Below are positions 24,980 through 33,596 of a stretch of 35,327 bases of DNA, piece by piece (position 1 is the first letter of the stretch; each line of letters opens with the position of its first letter). Source of the DNA: Planctomycetota bacterium (GTDB lineage: Bacteria; Planctomycetota; UBA1135; UBA2386); the NCBI GenBank assembly GCA_016795295.1, contig JAEUHP010000246.1:1-35327 (forward strand), in the 5' to 3' direction. The position numbers were made by a program, and so were the translations under genes. The notes beneath the pieces were generated by a model. It ran no database searches and was not told the DNA's origin. It was given only the letters and a program-made list of their open reading frames with translations.

Positions 24980-26032
24980 CTAGGTCTTCGCGGTGGCTCC
25001 GCCGCGGTCGCCGCTGGCCGGAGGAAACCAGAAATTGTGCCGGACGAAGTCGCCCAGGAAGTGCGGCGGGGTTTCGTCTGGGCGGCGGCGGAGGATCCGC
25101 AGCAACTGCCAGATCGCCCGACCCGAGCTGAATGCCAAGTCGGCCCAAAGTCGATACCAACGGCCGTGATGCTTTCGGTAGTAGAGCCGCCGCGACGCGA
25201 ACCAATACGCCGGAGTCCGCGCCGGTCGCCGGTCGCGTACCGTCACACCGGTGCTTCGGCCGACCAGGTGCACGACCCGGCTCTGCGGCACGTACCAACT
25301 GCGAATGCCGAGCCGGTGCGCGCGCTTCGCGAAGTCGAGTTCCTCGAAGTAGAGGAAGTAGTTCTCGTCGAACGGTCCCACGGCCTCGAACACCGACCGG
25401 CGGATCAGCATGCACGCGCCCGACAACCAGTCGATCTCGTGCGCCTGGTCGACCAGCGGCGGGCAGGTGGCGTGGCGGCGCAAGAGGCGCGACACGAGGC
25501 CGAGGTTGAGGCCGTTGTCCAGTTCGTTGGCGACGCAGGGGAAGCGAAACCGCGAGTGCTGCACGGTGCCGTCCGGGTCCTCCAGCCGGCTGCCGACCAT
25601 GCCCACCTCGGGGTGGCTGTCGAGGAAGTCGGCCAGTGCGGCGATCGCTCCCGGCCGCACCCAGGTGTCCGGATTGAGCAGCAAGAACGCGTCGGGCGGG
25701 TTCGCGCCGCGCAACGCCGGCAGCACGCCGGCGTTGACGCCGTAGGCGAAACCGCCATTGCGCGGCATCGCCACCACTTCGCACCAACTGGTGAAGCCCC
25801 GCTGCTGCACCGCCGTCTGCAGCACCGCGACCGAGTCGTCGCCGCCGGGATTGTCGACCACGACCACGCGCAGTTCGTGCCCCCCGTGCCGTTCGCCGGC
25901 CAGCGACTGCAGGCAGTCGACCACCAGGTTGGCGGCGCGGTAGTTGACGACGACGACGTGGATGCGCAAGGGGCTCGGCGGCAGGAACGACTTGCGTATC
26001 CCAGGGGCCCTGCGCGCGCAAGAGCGCCGCAC
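24980..26032 (-). CDS. Glycosyltransferase family 2, rhamnosyltransferase (WbbL)-like
   Basis: Up to 350 residues. The GT-A fold begins IHVVVVNYRAANLVV, followed by VVDNPGGDDS (donor site), NGGFAYGVNAGV, LLLNPDTWV (metal site) and LSGACMLIRRSVFEAVGPFDENYFLYFEELD split over the acceptor region. This pattern is typical of WbbL/rhamnosyltransferases acting on lipid-linked glycans. The GTG at 26032 adds 21 basic residues before the usual start; a TTG at 25969 (LRIHVVVV) with a C-rich leader would fit the family better. It has no TM. It is convergent with the Wzc-like gene and divergent from the PKS gene, with an 80-base spacer (143 if the TTG start is right). Donor assignment is tentative. Confidence 0.88.
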   Translation of the reverse strand: MRRSCARRAPGIRKSFLPPSPLRIHVVVVNYRAANLVVDCLQSLAGERHGGHELRVVVVDNPGGDDSVAVLQTAVQQRGFTSWCEVVAMPRNGGFAYGVNAGVLPALRGANPPDAFLLLNPDTWVRPGAIAALADFLDSHPEVGMVGSRLEDPDGTVQHSRFRFPCVANELDNGLNLGLVSRLLRRHATCPPLVDQAHEIDWLSGACMLIRRSVFEAVGPFDENYFLYFEELDFAKRAHRLGIRSWYVPQSRVVHLVGRSTGVTVRDRRPARTPAYWFASRRLYYRKHHGRWYRLWADLAFSSGRAIWQLLRILRRRPDETPPHFLGDFVRHNFWFPPASGDRGGATAKT

Positions 26033-26112
26033 CCGCTGCGCCGCGAACCCATGCGGCTCCCGGCCCCCGGCTCGGTATCATCTCCGCCCCGCACTTCCTC
26101 CCGCAGCATCCC

Positions 26113-29100
26113 GTGAACAACGACATCGCAGTGGTCGGCATGGCCGCCAGGCTGCCAGGGGCGCGCACCGTCGCCGACTACTGGCGCAACCTGGCCTCGG
26201 GCATCGAATCGGTGCAGACGTTCACCGACGAGCAATTGCGCGCCGCGGGCGTCCCGGACCACACCCTGCAGAACCCGCGTTACGTCAAGTCCGGGGTGGT
26301 GCTCGACGGCATGGAGGAGTTCGACGCGGAGTTCTTCGGCTTCAGCCCGAAGGAGGCCGCGATCATGGACCCGCAGCACCGCCAGTTCCTGGAGTGTGCG
26401 TGGGAGGCGCTCGAAGACGCCGCGCACCCGCCGTCGCGCTTCTCCGGGCCGATCGGCGTGTTCGCCGGCTGCGGCATGGGCGCCTACTTCGCCTACAACG
26501 TGCTGCGCAACCGGCAGCTGCTCGACGAGGTGGGGCTGTTCCTGCTGCGCCACACCGGCAACGACAAAGACTTCCTGGCGACGCGGGTGTCGTACTGCTT
26601 CGACCTGCGCGGCCCGAGCGTCAACGTGCAGACCGCCTGCTCGACTTCGCTGGTGGCCATCCACCTGGCGAGCCAGAGTCTGCTCAGCGGCGAATGCGAC
26701 ATGGCGCTGGCGGGTGGGGTCACGATCGAGCTGCCCCACCGGCGCGGCTACCTCTACACCGAAGGCGAGATCCTGTCGCCGGACGGCCATTGCCGGGCGT
26801 TCGACCATCGTTCGCGCGGCACCCTGTTCGGCAGCGGTGCCGGCGTGGTGGTGCTGCGCCGGCTCGCCGATGCGCTCGCCGACCGCGACCACATCTATGC
26901 CGTGGTCAAGGGCACCGCGGTCAACAACGACGGCGCGCGCAAGGTCGGTTACCTGGCGCCGAGCGTCGACGGCCAGGCCGCGGCGATCGCCGAGGCCCTG
27001 ACCTTGGCCGGGGTCGAACCGCGCGACGTCGGTTACGTCGAGTGCCACGGCACCGGCACCGAGATCGGCGACCCGATCGAAGTGGCGGCGCTGGCGCAAG
27101 CGTTCGCCGGGGCCACGGCGCCGGGCACCTGCGGCATCGGCTCGGTGAAGACCAACATCGGCCATCTCGACACCGCCGCCGGTGTCGCCAGCTTCATCAA
27201 GGTGTGCCTGGCGCTGCAGCGCTCTGCGATCCCGCCGACGCTGCACTTCGAAGCGCCGAACCCGCTGATCGACTTCGCGCGCACCCCGTTCTTCGTGGTC
27301 GATCGGCTGCGGCCGTGGCCGCGCGGCGAGCGGCCGCGCCATGCCGGCGTCACCTCGCTGGGCGTCGGCGGCACCAACGCGCACCTCGTGGTCGGCGAAG
27401 CACCCTTGCCCGCCGCCGTGCCGGCACCGACCCCGCGCGCCCACCAGGTGCTGCTCTGGTCGGCGCGCAACAACCGTTCGCTCGACGAGTATGCCCGCGG
27501 CTTGGCAGCCCACCTGCGGGCCGAGCCCGGCACGCCGCTCGCCGACGTCGCCAGCACGCTGGCGTTCGGCCGGCATGCGTTCCCGCGGCGGCGCGTCGCC
27601 GTCGCGCGCGACCACGCCGAGGCCGTGCGTCTGCTCGAAGGCGAAGAGGCGCAGCGCGTGCACACCCACACCGCCACCGAAGGGGCCAAGGTGGTGTTCT
27701 TGCTGCCCGGCGGCGGCGCGCAGTATCGGCACATGGGGCGCGGGCTGTACCGCGACGATCCGGTGTTCCGCGAGCACGTCGACCGCGGTCTGCAGCTGCT
27801 CGCCGGCAAGCTCGACGTAGACCTGCGCGAGGTGTGGCTCGGCGACCAGCTCACCAGCGCCGAGGTCGAACGCCACTTCGACCGGCCGTCGGTGCAGTTG
27901 CCGGCGATCTTCCTGCTCGAATACGCACTCGCGCAGAGCTGGATGCAGAAGGGCGTGCAGCCCACGGCCTTGCTCGGCCACAGCCTTGGCGAGAACACCG
28001 CGGCGTGCCTCGCCGGCGTGTTCACGTTCGCCGATGCGCTGCGCCTGGTCACCCTGCGTGGCCAGTTGTTCGAACGCGTGCGCGGCGGCGGCATGGTCAG
28101 CGTGCCGCTGCCGGCCGACGAGGTCCGCCCACTGCTCACCGGCAATCTCGACCTGGCGACGGTCAACGCGCCGGGGCTCTGCGTGGTCTCTGGACCGGAC
28201 GCCGAACTCGATGCGTTCGCCAAGCAGATGCTGCAGCGCGAAGTCGAGGTGCAGCGGGTGCGCATCGCCATCGCCGCGCATTCGCGACTGCTCGAGCCGA
28301 TCCTCGGCGAGTTCGGTGCGTTCCTGCGCAGCATCCTGCTGCAGGCGCCGCAGCTGCCGTTCGTGTCGAATCGCACTGGCACCTGGATCACGCCCGGCCA
28401 GGCCACCGATCCGCAGTACTGGGTCGACCACCTGCGCAACACGGTGCACTTCGCGGCGGGCGTCGAGCTGCTGGTGCGCGACGAGAAGCACGTGTTCCTC
28501 GAAGTCGGGCCGGGCCGCACGCTGAGTTCGCTGGTGCGCCTGCATCCGGAGTGGAGCCAGGATCGCAGCGCGATCCCGTCGCTGCGCCACCCCGAGGAGA
28601 AGGTCGACGACGTCGCGTATTCGGCCCAGGCCTATGCCCGCCTGTGGGCCGCCGGTGTGGAGCTGCCGCTCGAGGCGGTGGTCGATGCAGACCGCCCGCG
28701 ACTGTCCTTGCCGACCTATGCCTTCCGCCACCAGCGCTACTGGGTCGATGCCGATCCCGAGGGCGAACCGCAGCACGGCAGCCGCCCCACGGCGCGCCAG
28801 GACGACGTTGGACAGTGGCTGTGGCTGCCGCAGTGGGCACGCGCCGACCTGCCCACGGCGCCCGCCACCCTTTCGGGCACTTGGCTCGTGTTCGTCGACC
28901 AGCTCGGCGTCGGTGCCCGGGCCGCGGCGCAGCTGCGCACGCAGGGTGCCGACGTGGTCGAAGTGCACCTCGGCGATGCCTACGGCCAGCTCGGGCGCGA
29001 CCGTTTCGCCCTGGCACCCGAACTCGGCCGCGACGGCTACGACGCGCTGTTGCGCGATCTCGCGGCCGCCGGCCGCCAGGTGAGTGGCGTCGTGCACACC

Positions 29101-32100
29101 TGGCTGCTGACCGCCGACCGCAGTTTCCGGCCGGGCTCGAGCTTCTTCCACCGCTGCGAAGAGCAGGGCTTCTACAGCTTGTTCTTCCTGGCGCAGGCGC
29201 TCGGCGGCGAGGACCTGCCCGAAGGGCTGCGCATCGCCGTGTTCGCCAACGGCGTCGGCGGTCCCGAAGGCGATGCACCGCATCCCGAGAAGGCGCTGGC
29301 CATGGGCCCGTGCCTGGTGATCCCGCGCGAGTTTGCCAAGGTGTCGTGCAAGCTGGTCGACCTCGGCCTGCCGCTGACCAAGCGCGGGCGGTTGGCCAAG
29401 GACCGCGTCGACGCGCTGGTCGACACCATCGTGCGCGAGGCCGGCGACGGCGCGTCGGGTGTGTTCGCCTGGCGCGGTGCCGAACGCTGGCGCCGTGACC
29501 ACGCCGCCGGGAGTTTGCCGCCGGCACCCGAGGGGCGGCCGACGCGCCTGCGCGAACGGGGCACCTACCTGCTGACCGGCGGTCTCGGTGGCGTCGGCTC
29601 GCTGGTCGCGGAGTGGCTGGCCCGCACCTGCCATGCACGCCTGATCCTGGTCGGGCGCCGCGACCTGCCGCCGCGCGACGCGTGGGATCGCTGGCTCGCC
29701 GAAGCCGGTCCCGACGACACCCAGAGCCGCGCGATCCGCCAGGTGCGCCTGCTCGAATCGTTCGGCGCCGAAGTGGAGATCGGCTGTGCCGACGTCGCCG
29801 ACGTGGTGCAGATGCGCCGCGTGGTGACGAAGGCGCGCGAGCGGTTCGGCGCGATCCACGGCGTGTTCCACGCCGCCGGCGTGATCCAGGACGAACTGAT
29901 CGCGCAGAAGGAACAGGCCGTGGTCGAGCGCGTGATGGCACCCAAGGTGCAGGGCACGCTGGTGCTCGAAGAAGTGCTCGGCGCCGAGCCGACCGATTTC
30001 ATGGTGCTGTTCTCCTCGACCAGCGCCGTGCTCGGCCCGCCGGGGCAGGTCGACTACGCGGCAGCCAACGCGTTCCTCGACGCGTTCGCCCACCGTCGCA
30101 GTGCCGCCGGCAAGCCGACCACTGCGCTGCAGTGGGGTGCCTGGAACCGGGTCGGCATGACCGCCCAGGACCAATCCGCGCCCGGCACCGGGGGCCGTCC
30201 GGAGGTCTTGCGCGAGCCGTTGTTCCACGAGTTGCTGCATCAGGGCGGCGCCGAACGGGTGCTGCACGGCAAGCTCGCCACCACCACCCACTGGGTGCTC
30301 GACCAGCACCGCACCGCCGACGGCCACGCGCTGTTGCCCGGCACCGGCTTCGTCGAACTGGCCGCCGAGGCGCTGGCCGCGATCGGCGAAGCGCAGCCGT
30401 TCGAGGTGCGCGATCTGTACTTCTTCCGGCCGTTGCACGTCTCGGACGGCGAGCAGCGGCAGATCCGCGCCGTGCTGCGTTCCAGCGTCGAGGGCTACGA
30501 ATTCCAGGTGCAGAGCGAGAGCGTGCTCGACGACGGGCAGCGCGGCTGGCAGACGCACGCCGAGGCGCGCCTCCTGCTGCACGCGATGGCCCAGCCCGGG
30601 CCGCTCGACCTCGCCGCCGTCGCCGCGCAGTGCCCCGACCGGCGCCAGCCGAGCGGTGGCCGCGATTGGCTGCCTTCGCCTCAGGAAGCCCACTTGCGCT
30701 TCGGGCCGCGCTGGCGGGTGGTCCGCAGCCTCGCGTACGGCCCTGGCCGCGCGCTCGCGCACATCGCGCTCGCGCCCGAGTTCGCCGCCGACCTCGAACG
30801 CTACCGCCTGCATCCGGCAGCACTCGATCTCGCCACCGGCTTCGCCATGGAGCTGGTGCCGGGCTACGACGCGCAGCGCCTGTGGGTGCCGTTGGCCTAC
30901 CGCGGCATCCGGGTGTTCGATCGCTTGCCGCGGGAGTTCTGCAGCGTGGTGCATCGCTGTGCGCCCGTCGGTCCGAGCGGCGACGTGGTTGCCGTCGATC
31001 TCAGTCTGTGCGCGCCGGACGGTCGCGTGCTGGTCGAAGTCGAAGGCTTCCAGATGAAGCGCCTCGCCGCTGGCCAGGCTTTTGCTCTGGCCAAATTGCC
31101 GACCCGGGCCGATCTCGGCCGCACTGCGGAAGCCGGCCGCGCCGCTTCCGCGGCCCAGCATCTGCTCACCGACCACATCCAGAAGGGCATTCGCCCACCC
31201 GAGGGCATCGAAGCGCTGGCCCGCCTGCTGTCGGGGGCACCCTTGGCCGAGTGCATGGTCACTCCGGTGCCGCTGCCGAGTCTGCTGGACGAACTGGCGA
31301 AGGCGCAGGCGCCGGCCGCGGCCAGTGGTTCGCGCTTCGCGCGCCCCGAGCTCGACTCCGAGTTCGTCGCCCCGCGCGACGAGTTCGAACAGAGTCTGGT
31401 GCGGATCTGGGAAGAACTGCTCGGCATCGACTCGATCGGTGTGCAGGACGACTTCTTCGCGCTCGGCGGCCACTCGCTGATCGCGGTGCGCCTGTTCGCG
31501 AAGGTGAAGAAGCAGTTCCGCGTCGACTATCCGATGTCGGTGCTGTTCGAGGCGCCGACCGTCGAACGCCTCGCTGCGGCGATGCGTCGCGACGGCGTGG
31601 TCGCCGCTGCCGGCGGCGAGAACGCCGCCGCCGCCACCGCCAAGGCTGCGGCCGCGGCGCCCAAGAGCCGTTACCGGCACCTGGTCGCCATGCATCCGGC
31701 GCAGCACGGTGCGGGCACGCCGTTCTTCCTGGTCGCCGGCATGTTCGGCAACGTGCTCAACCTGCGCCACCTGGCGCAACTGGTCGGCACCGACCGCGCG
31801 TTCTACGGCTTGCAGGCCCGCGGTCTGTTCGGCGACATGGCGCCGCACGACACCTTCGAGGCGGCGGCCCACGACTACCTCGAAGAGGTGCGCAGCGTGC
31901 AACCGCACGGCCCGTACCTGCTCGGCGGGTTCTCGGGCGGCGGCATCACCGCCTACGAGATGGCCCGGCAGTTGCTCGCCGCCGGGGAGCAGGTGGCGAT
32001 GGTGGTACTGCTCGACTCGCCACTGCCGAACCGTTCGATCGTCGGTCGCCTCGACCGCGCCAAGATCCAGTGGCAACGCGCCCGGCGCGAAGGCCCGGCC

Positions 32101-32547
32101 TATGTCGCCGGCTGGTTGCAGCGCCGCGTGCGCTGGGAGATCGATCGGCTGAAGCGGCGCTTCGGCCAGGCCGACGACGAAGTCGTGCCGGCCAATCCCA
32201 CCGCGGCGTTCCACTCGCTCGCGGTCGAAGCCGCATTCCGCACGGCGCTGGGCCGCTACCAGGTGCAGCCGCTGCCCGTGCCGGCGTGGCTGTTCCGGCC
32301 GGCACTGGACCGGACCTACGACCTGGGTGGCGGTCGGTACGCCAACCGGCACCGCGAAATCGTGCTTCCCGACAATGGTTGGACGCCGTACGTGCGGGCG
32401 CTGCAAGTGGTCGAAACGCCCGGCGACCACGACAGCATGGTGCTCGAGCCCAACGTGCGTTCGCTGGCGGCGGAACTGCGACGCGCGCTCGCCAGCGTGC
32501 AGCCGCCGCTGTCGGTGCCCTCGCCCGCCGTGCCGGTGCCTGGATGA
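26113..32547 (+). CDS. Single-module type I polyketide synthase, KS-AT-KR-DH-ACP-TE
   Basis: This 2144-residue protein starts at GTG 26113. KS (1-430) has its triad Cys176 (TACSTS), His312 (CHGTGT) and His351 (NIGHLD). AT (about 526-840) has Ser624 in GHSLGE and His723 in IAAHS; the L after GHS favours malonyl-CoA. KR (about 895-1335) has the NADPH loop TGGLGGVG (1155-1162) and Ser1302, Tyr1315, Asn1319. DH-like hotdog (about 1385-1660) has His1399 and Asp1572. ACP (about 1755-1830) has Ser1788 in GGHSL. After an Ala-rich linker comes TE (about 1865-2120) with Ser1941 (GFSGGG), Asp1968 and His2106. KR before DH, and no ER, is unusual; iterative use would give an unsaturated chain released by the TE. 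The stop overlaps the start of a GT2 gene. Product unknown. Confidence 0.93.
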   Translation: MNNDIAVVGMAARLPGARTVADYWRNLASGIESVQTFTDEQLRAAGVPDHTLQNPRYVKSGVVLDGMEEFDAEFFGFSPKEAAIMDPQHRQFLECAWEALEDAAHPPSRFSGPIGVFAGCGMGAYFAYNVLRNRQLLDEVGLFLLRHTGNDKDFLATRVSYCFDLRGPSVNVQTACSTSLVAIHLASQSLLSGECDMALAGGVTIELPHRRGYLYTEGEILSPDGHCRAFDHRSRGTLFGSGAGVVVLRRLADALADRDHIYAVVKGTAVNNDGARKVGYLAPSVDGQAAAIAEALTLAGVEPRDVGYVECHGTGTEIGDPIEVAALAQAFAGATAPGTCGIGSVKTNIGHLDTAAGVASFIKVCLALQRSAIPPTLHFEAPNPLIDFARTPFFVVDRLRPWPRGERPRHAGVTSLGVGGTNAHLVVGEAPLPAAVPAPTPRAHQVLLWSARNNRSLDEYARGLAAHLRAEPGTPLADVASTLAFGRHAFPRRRVAVARDHAEAVRLLEGEEAQRVHTHTATEGAKVVFLLPGGGAQYRHMGRGLYRDDPVFREHVDRGLQLLAGKLDVDLREVWLGDQLTSAEVERHFDRPSVQLPAIFLLEYALAQSWMQKGVQPTALLGHSLGENTAACLAGVFTFADALRLVTLRGQLFERVRGGGMVSVPLPADEVRPLLTGNLDLATVNAPGLCVVSGPDAELDAFAKQMLQREVEVQRVRIAIAAHSRLLEPILGEFGAFLRSILLQAPQLPFVSNRTGTWITPGQATDPQYWVDHLRNTVHFAAGVELLVRDEKHVFLEVGPGRTLSSLVRLHPEWSQDRSAIPSLRHPEEKVDDVAYSAQAYARLWAAGVELPLEAVVDADRPRLSLPTYAFRHQRYWVDADPEGEPQHGSRPTARQDDVGQWLWLPQWARADLPTAPATLSGTWLVFVDQLGVGARAAAQLRTQGADVVEVHLGDAYGQLGRDRFALAPELGRDGYDALLRDLAAAGRQVSGVVHTWLLTADRSFRPGSSFFHRCEEQGFYSLFFLAQALGGEDLPEGLRIAVFANGVGGPEGDAPHPEKALAMGPCLVIPREFAKVSCKLVDLGLPLTKRGRLAKDRVDALVDTIVREAGDGASGVFAWRGAERWRRDHAAGSLPPAPEGRPTRLRERGTYLLTGGLGGVGSLVAEWLARTCHARLILVGRRDLPPRDAWDRWLAEAGPDDTQSRAIRQVRLLESFGAEVEIGCADVADVVQMRRVVTKARERFGAIHGVFHAAGVIQDELIAQKEQAVVERVMAPKVQGTLVLEEVLGAEPTDFMVLFSSTSAVLGPPGQVDYAAANAFLDAFAHRRSAAGKPTTALQWGAWNRVGMTAQDQSAPGTGGRPEVLREPLFHELLHQGGAERVLHGKLATTTHWVLDQHRTADGHALLPGTGFVELAAEALAAIGEAQPFEVRDLYFFRPLHVSDGEQRQIRAVLRSSVEGYEFQVQSESVLDDGQRGWQTHAEARLLLHAMAQPGPLDLAAVAAQCPDRRQPSGGRDWLPSPQEAHLRFGPRWRVVRSLAYGPGRALAHIALAPEFAADLERYRLHPAALDLATGFAMELVPGYDAQRLWVPLAYRGIRVFDRLPREFCSVVHRCAPVGPSGDVVAVDLSLCAPDGRVLVEVEGFQMKRLAAGQAFALAKLPTRADLGRTAEAGRAASAAQHLLTDHIQKGIRPPEGIEALARLLSGAPLAECMVTPVPLPSLLDELAKAQAPAAASGSRFARPELDSEFVAPRDEFEQSLVRIWEELLGIDSIGVQDDFFALGGHSLIAVRLFAKVKKQFRVDYPMSVLFEAPTVERLAAAMRRDGVVAAAGGENAAAATAKAAAAAPKSRYRHLVAMHPAQHGAGTPFFLVAGMFGNVLNLRHLAQLVGTDRAFYGLQARGLFGDMAPHDTFEAAAHDYLEEVRSVQPHGPYLLGGFSGGGITAYEMARQLLAAGEQVAMVVLLDSPLPNRSIVGRLDRAKIQWQRARREGPAYVAGWLQRRVRWEIDRLKRRFGQADDEVVPANPTAAFHSLAVEAAFRTALGRYQVQPLPVPAWLFRPALDRTYDLGGGRYANRHREIVLPDNGWTPYVRALQVVETPGDHDSMVLEPNVRSLAAELRRALASVQPPLSVPSPAVPVPG

Positions 32548-33596
32548 GCGCTGCCGCTTCGGCCGGCGACCGGGCCGACGGCGCAGCCGTCGTGGGCGTC
32601 GTGGTGATCGGCCGCAACGAGGGGGAACGCCTGCGCCGCTGCCTGCAGTCGTTGGGCCCGGACGTGCGCCGTGCCGTCTACGTCGATTCGGGCTCGCAGG
32701 ACGACAGCGTGTCGTTCGCGCGGTCGTTGGGGGCGCTGGTGGTCGAACTCGACCCGCAGCAGCCGTTCACCGCGGCACGGGCCCGCAACGCCGGGTTCGC
32801 CGCCCTCGAGCGCGAACGGCCATGCGAGTTCGTGCAGTTCGTCGACGGCGACTGCGAACTCGCTGCCGGCTGGCTTCTGCGCGCCGCCGCCGAACTACGT
32901 GCCGATCCCGAACTCGCCGTGGTGTTCGGCCGCCGTCGCGAACGGGCGCGTGCCGCCTCGATCTACAACCGCCTGTGCGACCTCGAATGGGACGTGCCGG
33001 TGGGCGAGGCGTTGTCCTGTGGCGGCGACGCGCTGATGCGGTCGGTAGCGCTGCGTCAGTGCGGTGGCTTCGATCCTGGGCGGATCGCCGGTGAAGAGCC
33101 GGAGCTGTGCCTGCGGCTGCGCCGCGGTGGCTTCCGCATCCGCCGCATCGACGCGGAAATGACCGTGCACGACGCCGCGATGCACCGCTTCGGCCAGTGG
33201 TGGCGCCGCACCGTGCGCGCCGGCTACGTCGAAGCCGAGGGCCTCGCCGAGCACGGCCGGGGCTACCCACGCTGGCGGTCGGCGCTGAGCAATCTGGTCT
33301 GGGCGATCGGCCTGCCGGTGGTGGCCGCGGTTCTGCTGGTGGTCGGAGTCCATCGGGACGTCCTCTGGCTGTGGCTCGGTGCGCCGGTGGCTGCGGTGCT
33401 GCTCTACCTGCGTCTGTGGCGCCGCATCCGCACCACCACCCGCAACCGCTGGGGCGCTGCGGACTCGGCGCTCTACGCCACGTTCTGCGTGCTCGGCAAG
33501 TGGCCGGCCACCCAGGGCATGCTGGTGTGGGCTTGGCGCCGTTGTGTAGGGGCCCGGCGCCGCCTCATCGAGTACAAGGAGCCGGCCCCACGATGA
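32544..33596 (+). CDS. Glycosyltransferase family 2 with C-terminal membrane segments
   Basis: This 350-residue protein starts at the ATG at 32544, which overlaps the PKS stop (ATGA). Motifs: GVVVIGRNEGERLRRCLQSL, YVDSGSQDDS, FVDGDCEL (metal site), CGGDALMRS and IAGEEPELCLRLRRGG (acceptor/base region). Two or three hydrophobic stretches at about 255-300 (WAIGLPVVAAVLLVVGV, LWLGAPVAAVLLYLRLW) suggest membrane anchoring, as in transferases that glycosylate lipid acceptors. Its coupling to the PKS makes it the best candidate for adding a sugar to the PKS product, but this is inference. The stop overlaps the next GT4 start. Confidence 0.9.
   Translation: MSAAASAGDRADGAAVVGVVVIGRNEGERLRRCLQSLGPDVRRAVYVDSGSQDDSVSFARSLGALVVELDPQQPFTAARARNAGFAALERERPCEFVQFVDGDCELAAGWLLRAAAELRADPELAVVFGRRRERARAASIYNRLCDLEWDVPVGEALSCGGDALMRSVALRQCGGFDPGRIAGEEPELCLRLRRGGFRIRRIDAEMTVHDAAMHRFGQWWRRTVRAGYVEAEGLAEHGRGYPRWRSALSNLVWAIGLPVVAAVLLVVGVHRDVLWLWLGAPVAAVLLYLRLWRRIRTTTRNRWGAADSALYATFCVLGKWPATQGMLVWAWRRCVGARRRLIEYKEPAPR

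Noticed and set aside
25405..32430. A 7-kb open frame (2341 codons) on the minus strand opposite the PKS gene
   Set aside because: The translated sequence is low-complexity (His, Arg, Gln, Val, Ala) with no domain, while the plus strand encodes a full PKS. High GC at third positions suppresses antisense stops.
26113..32547. PKS as a PUFA or enediyne synthase
   Set aside because: Those have ACP(s) between AT and KR, and enediyne enzymes end in a phosphopantetheinyl transferase domain; here the ACP follows the DH and a thioesterase ends the protein.
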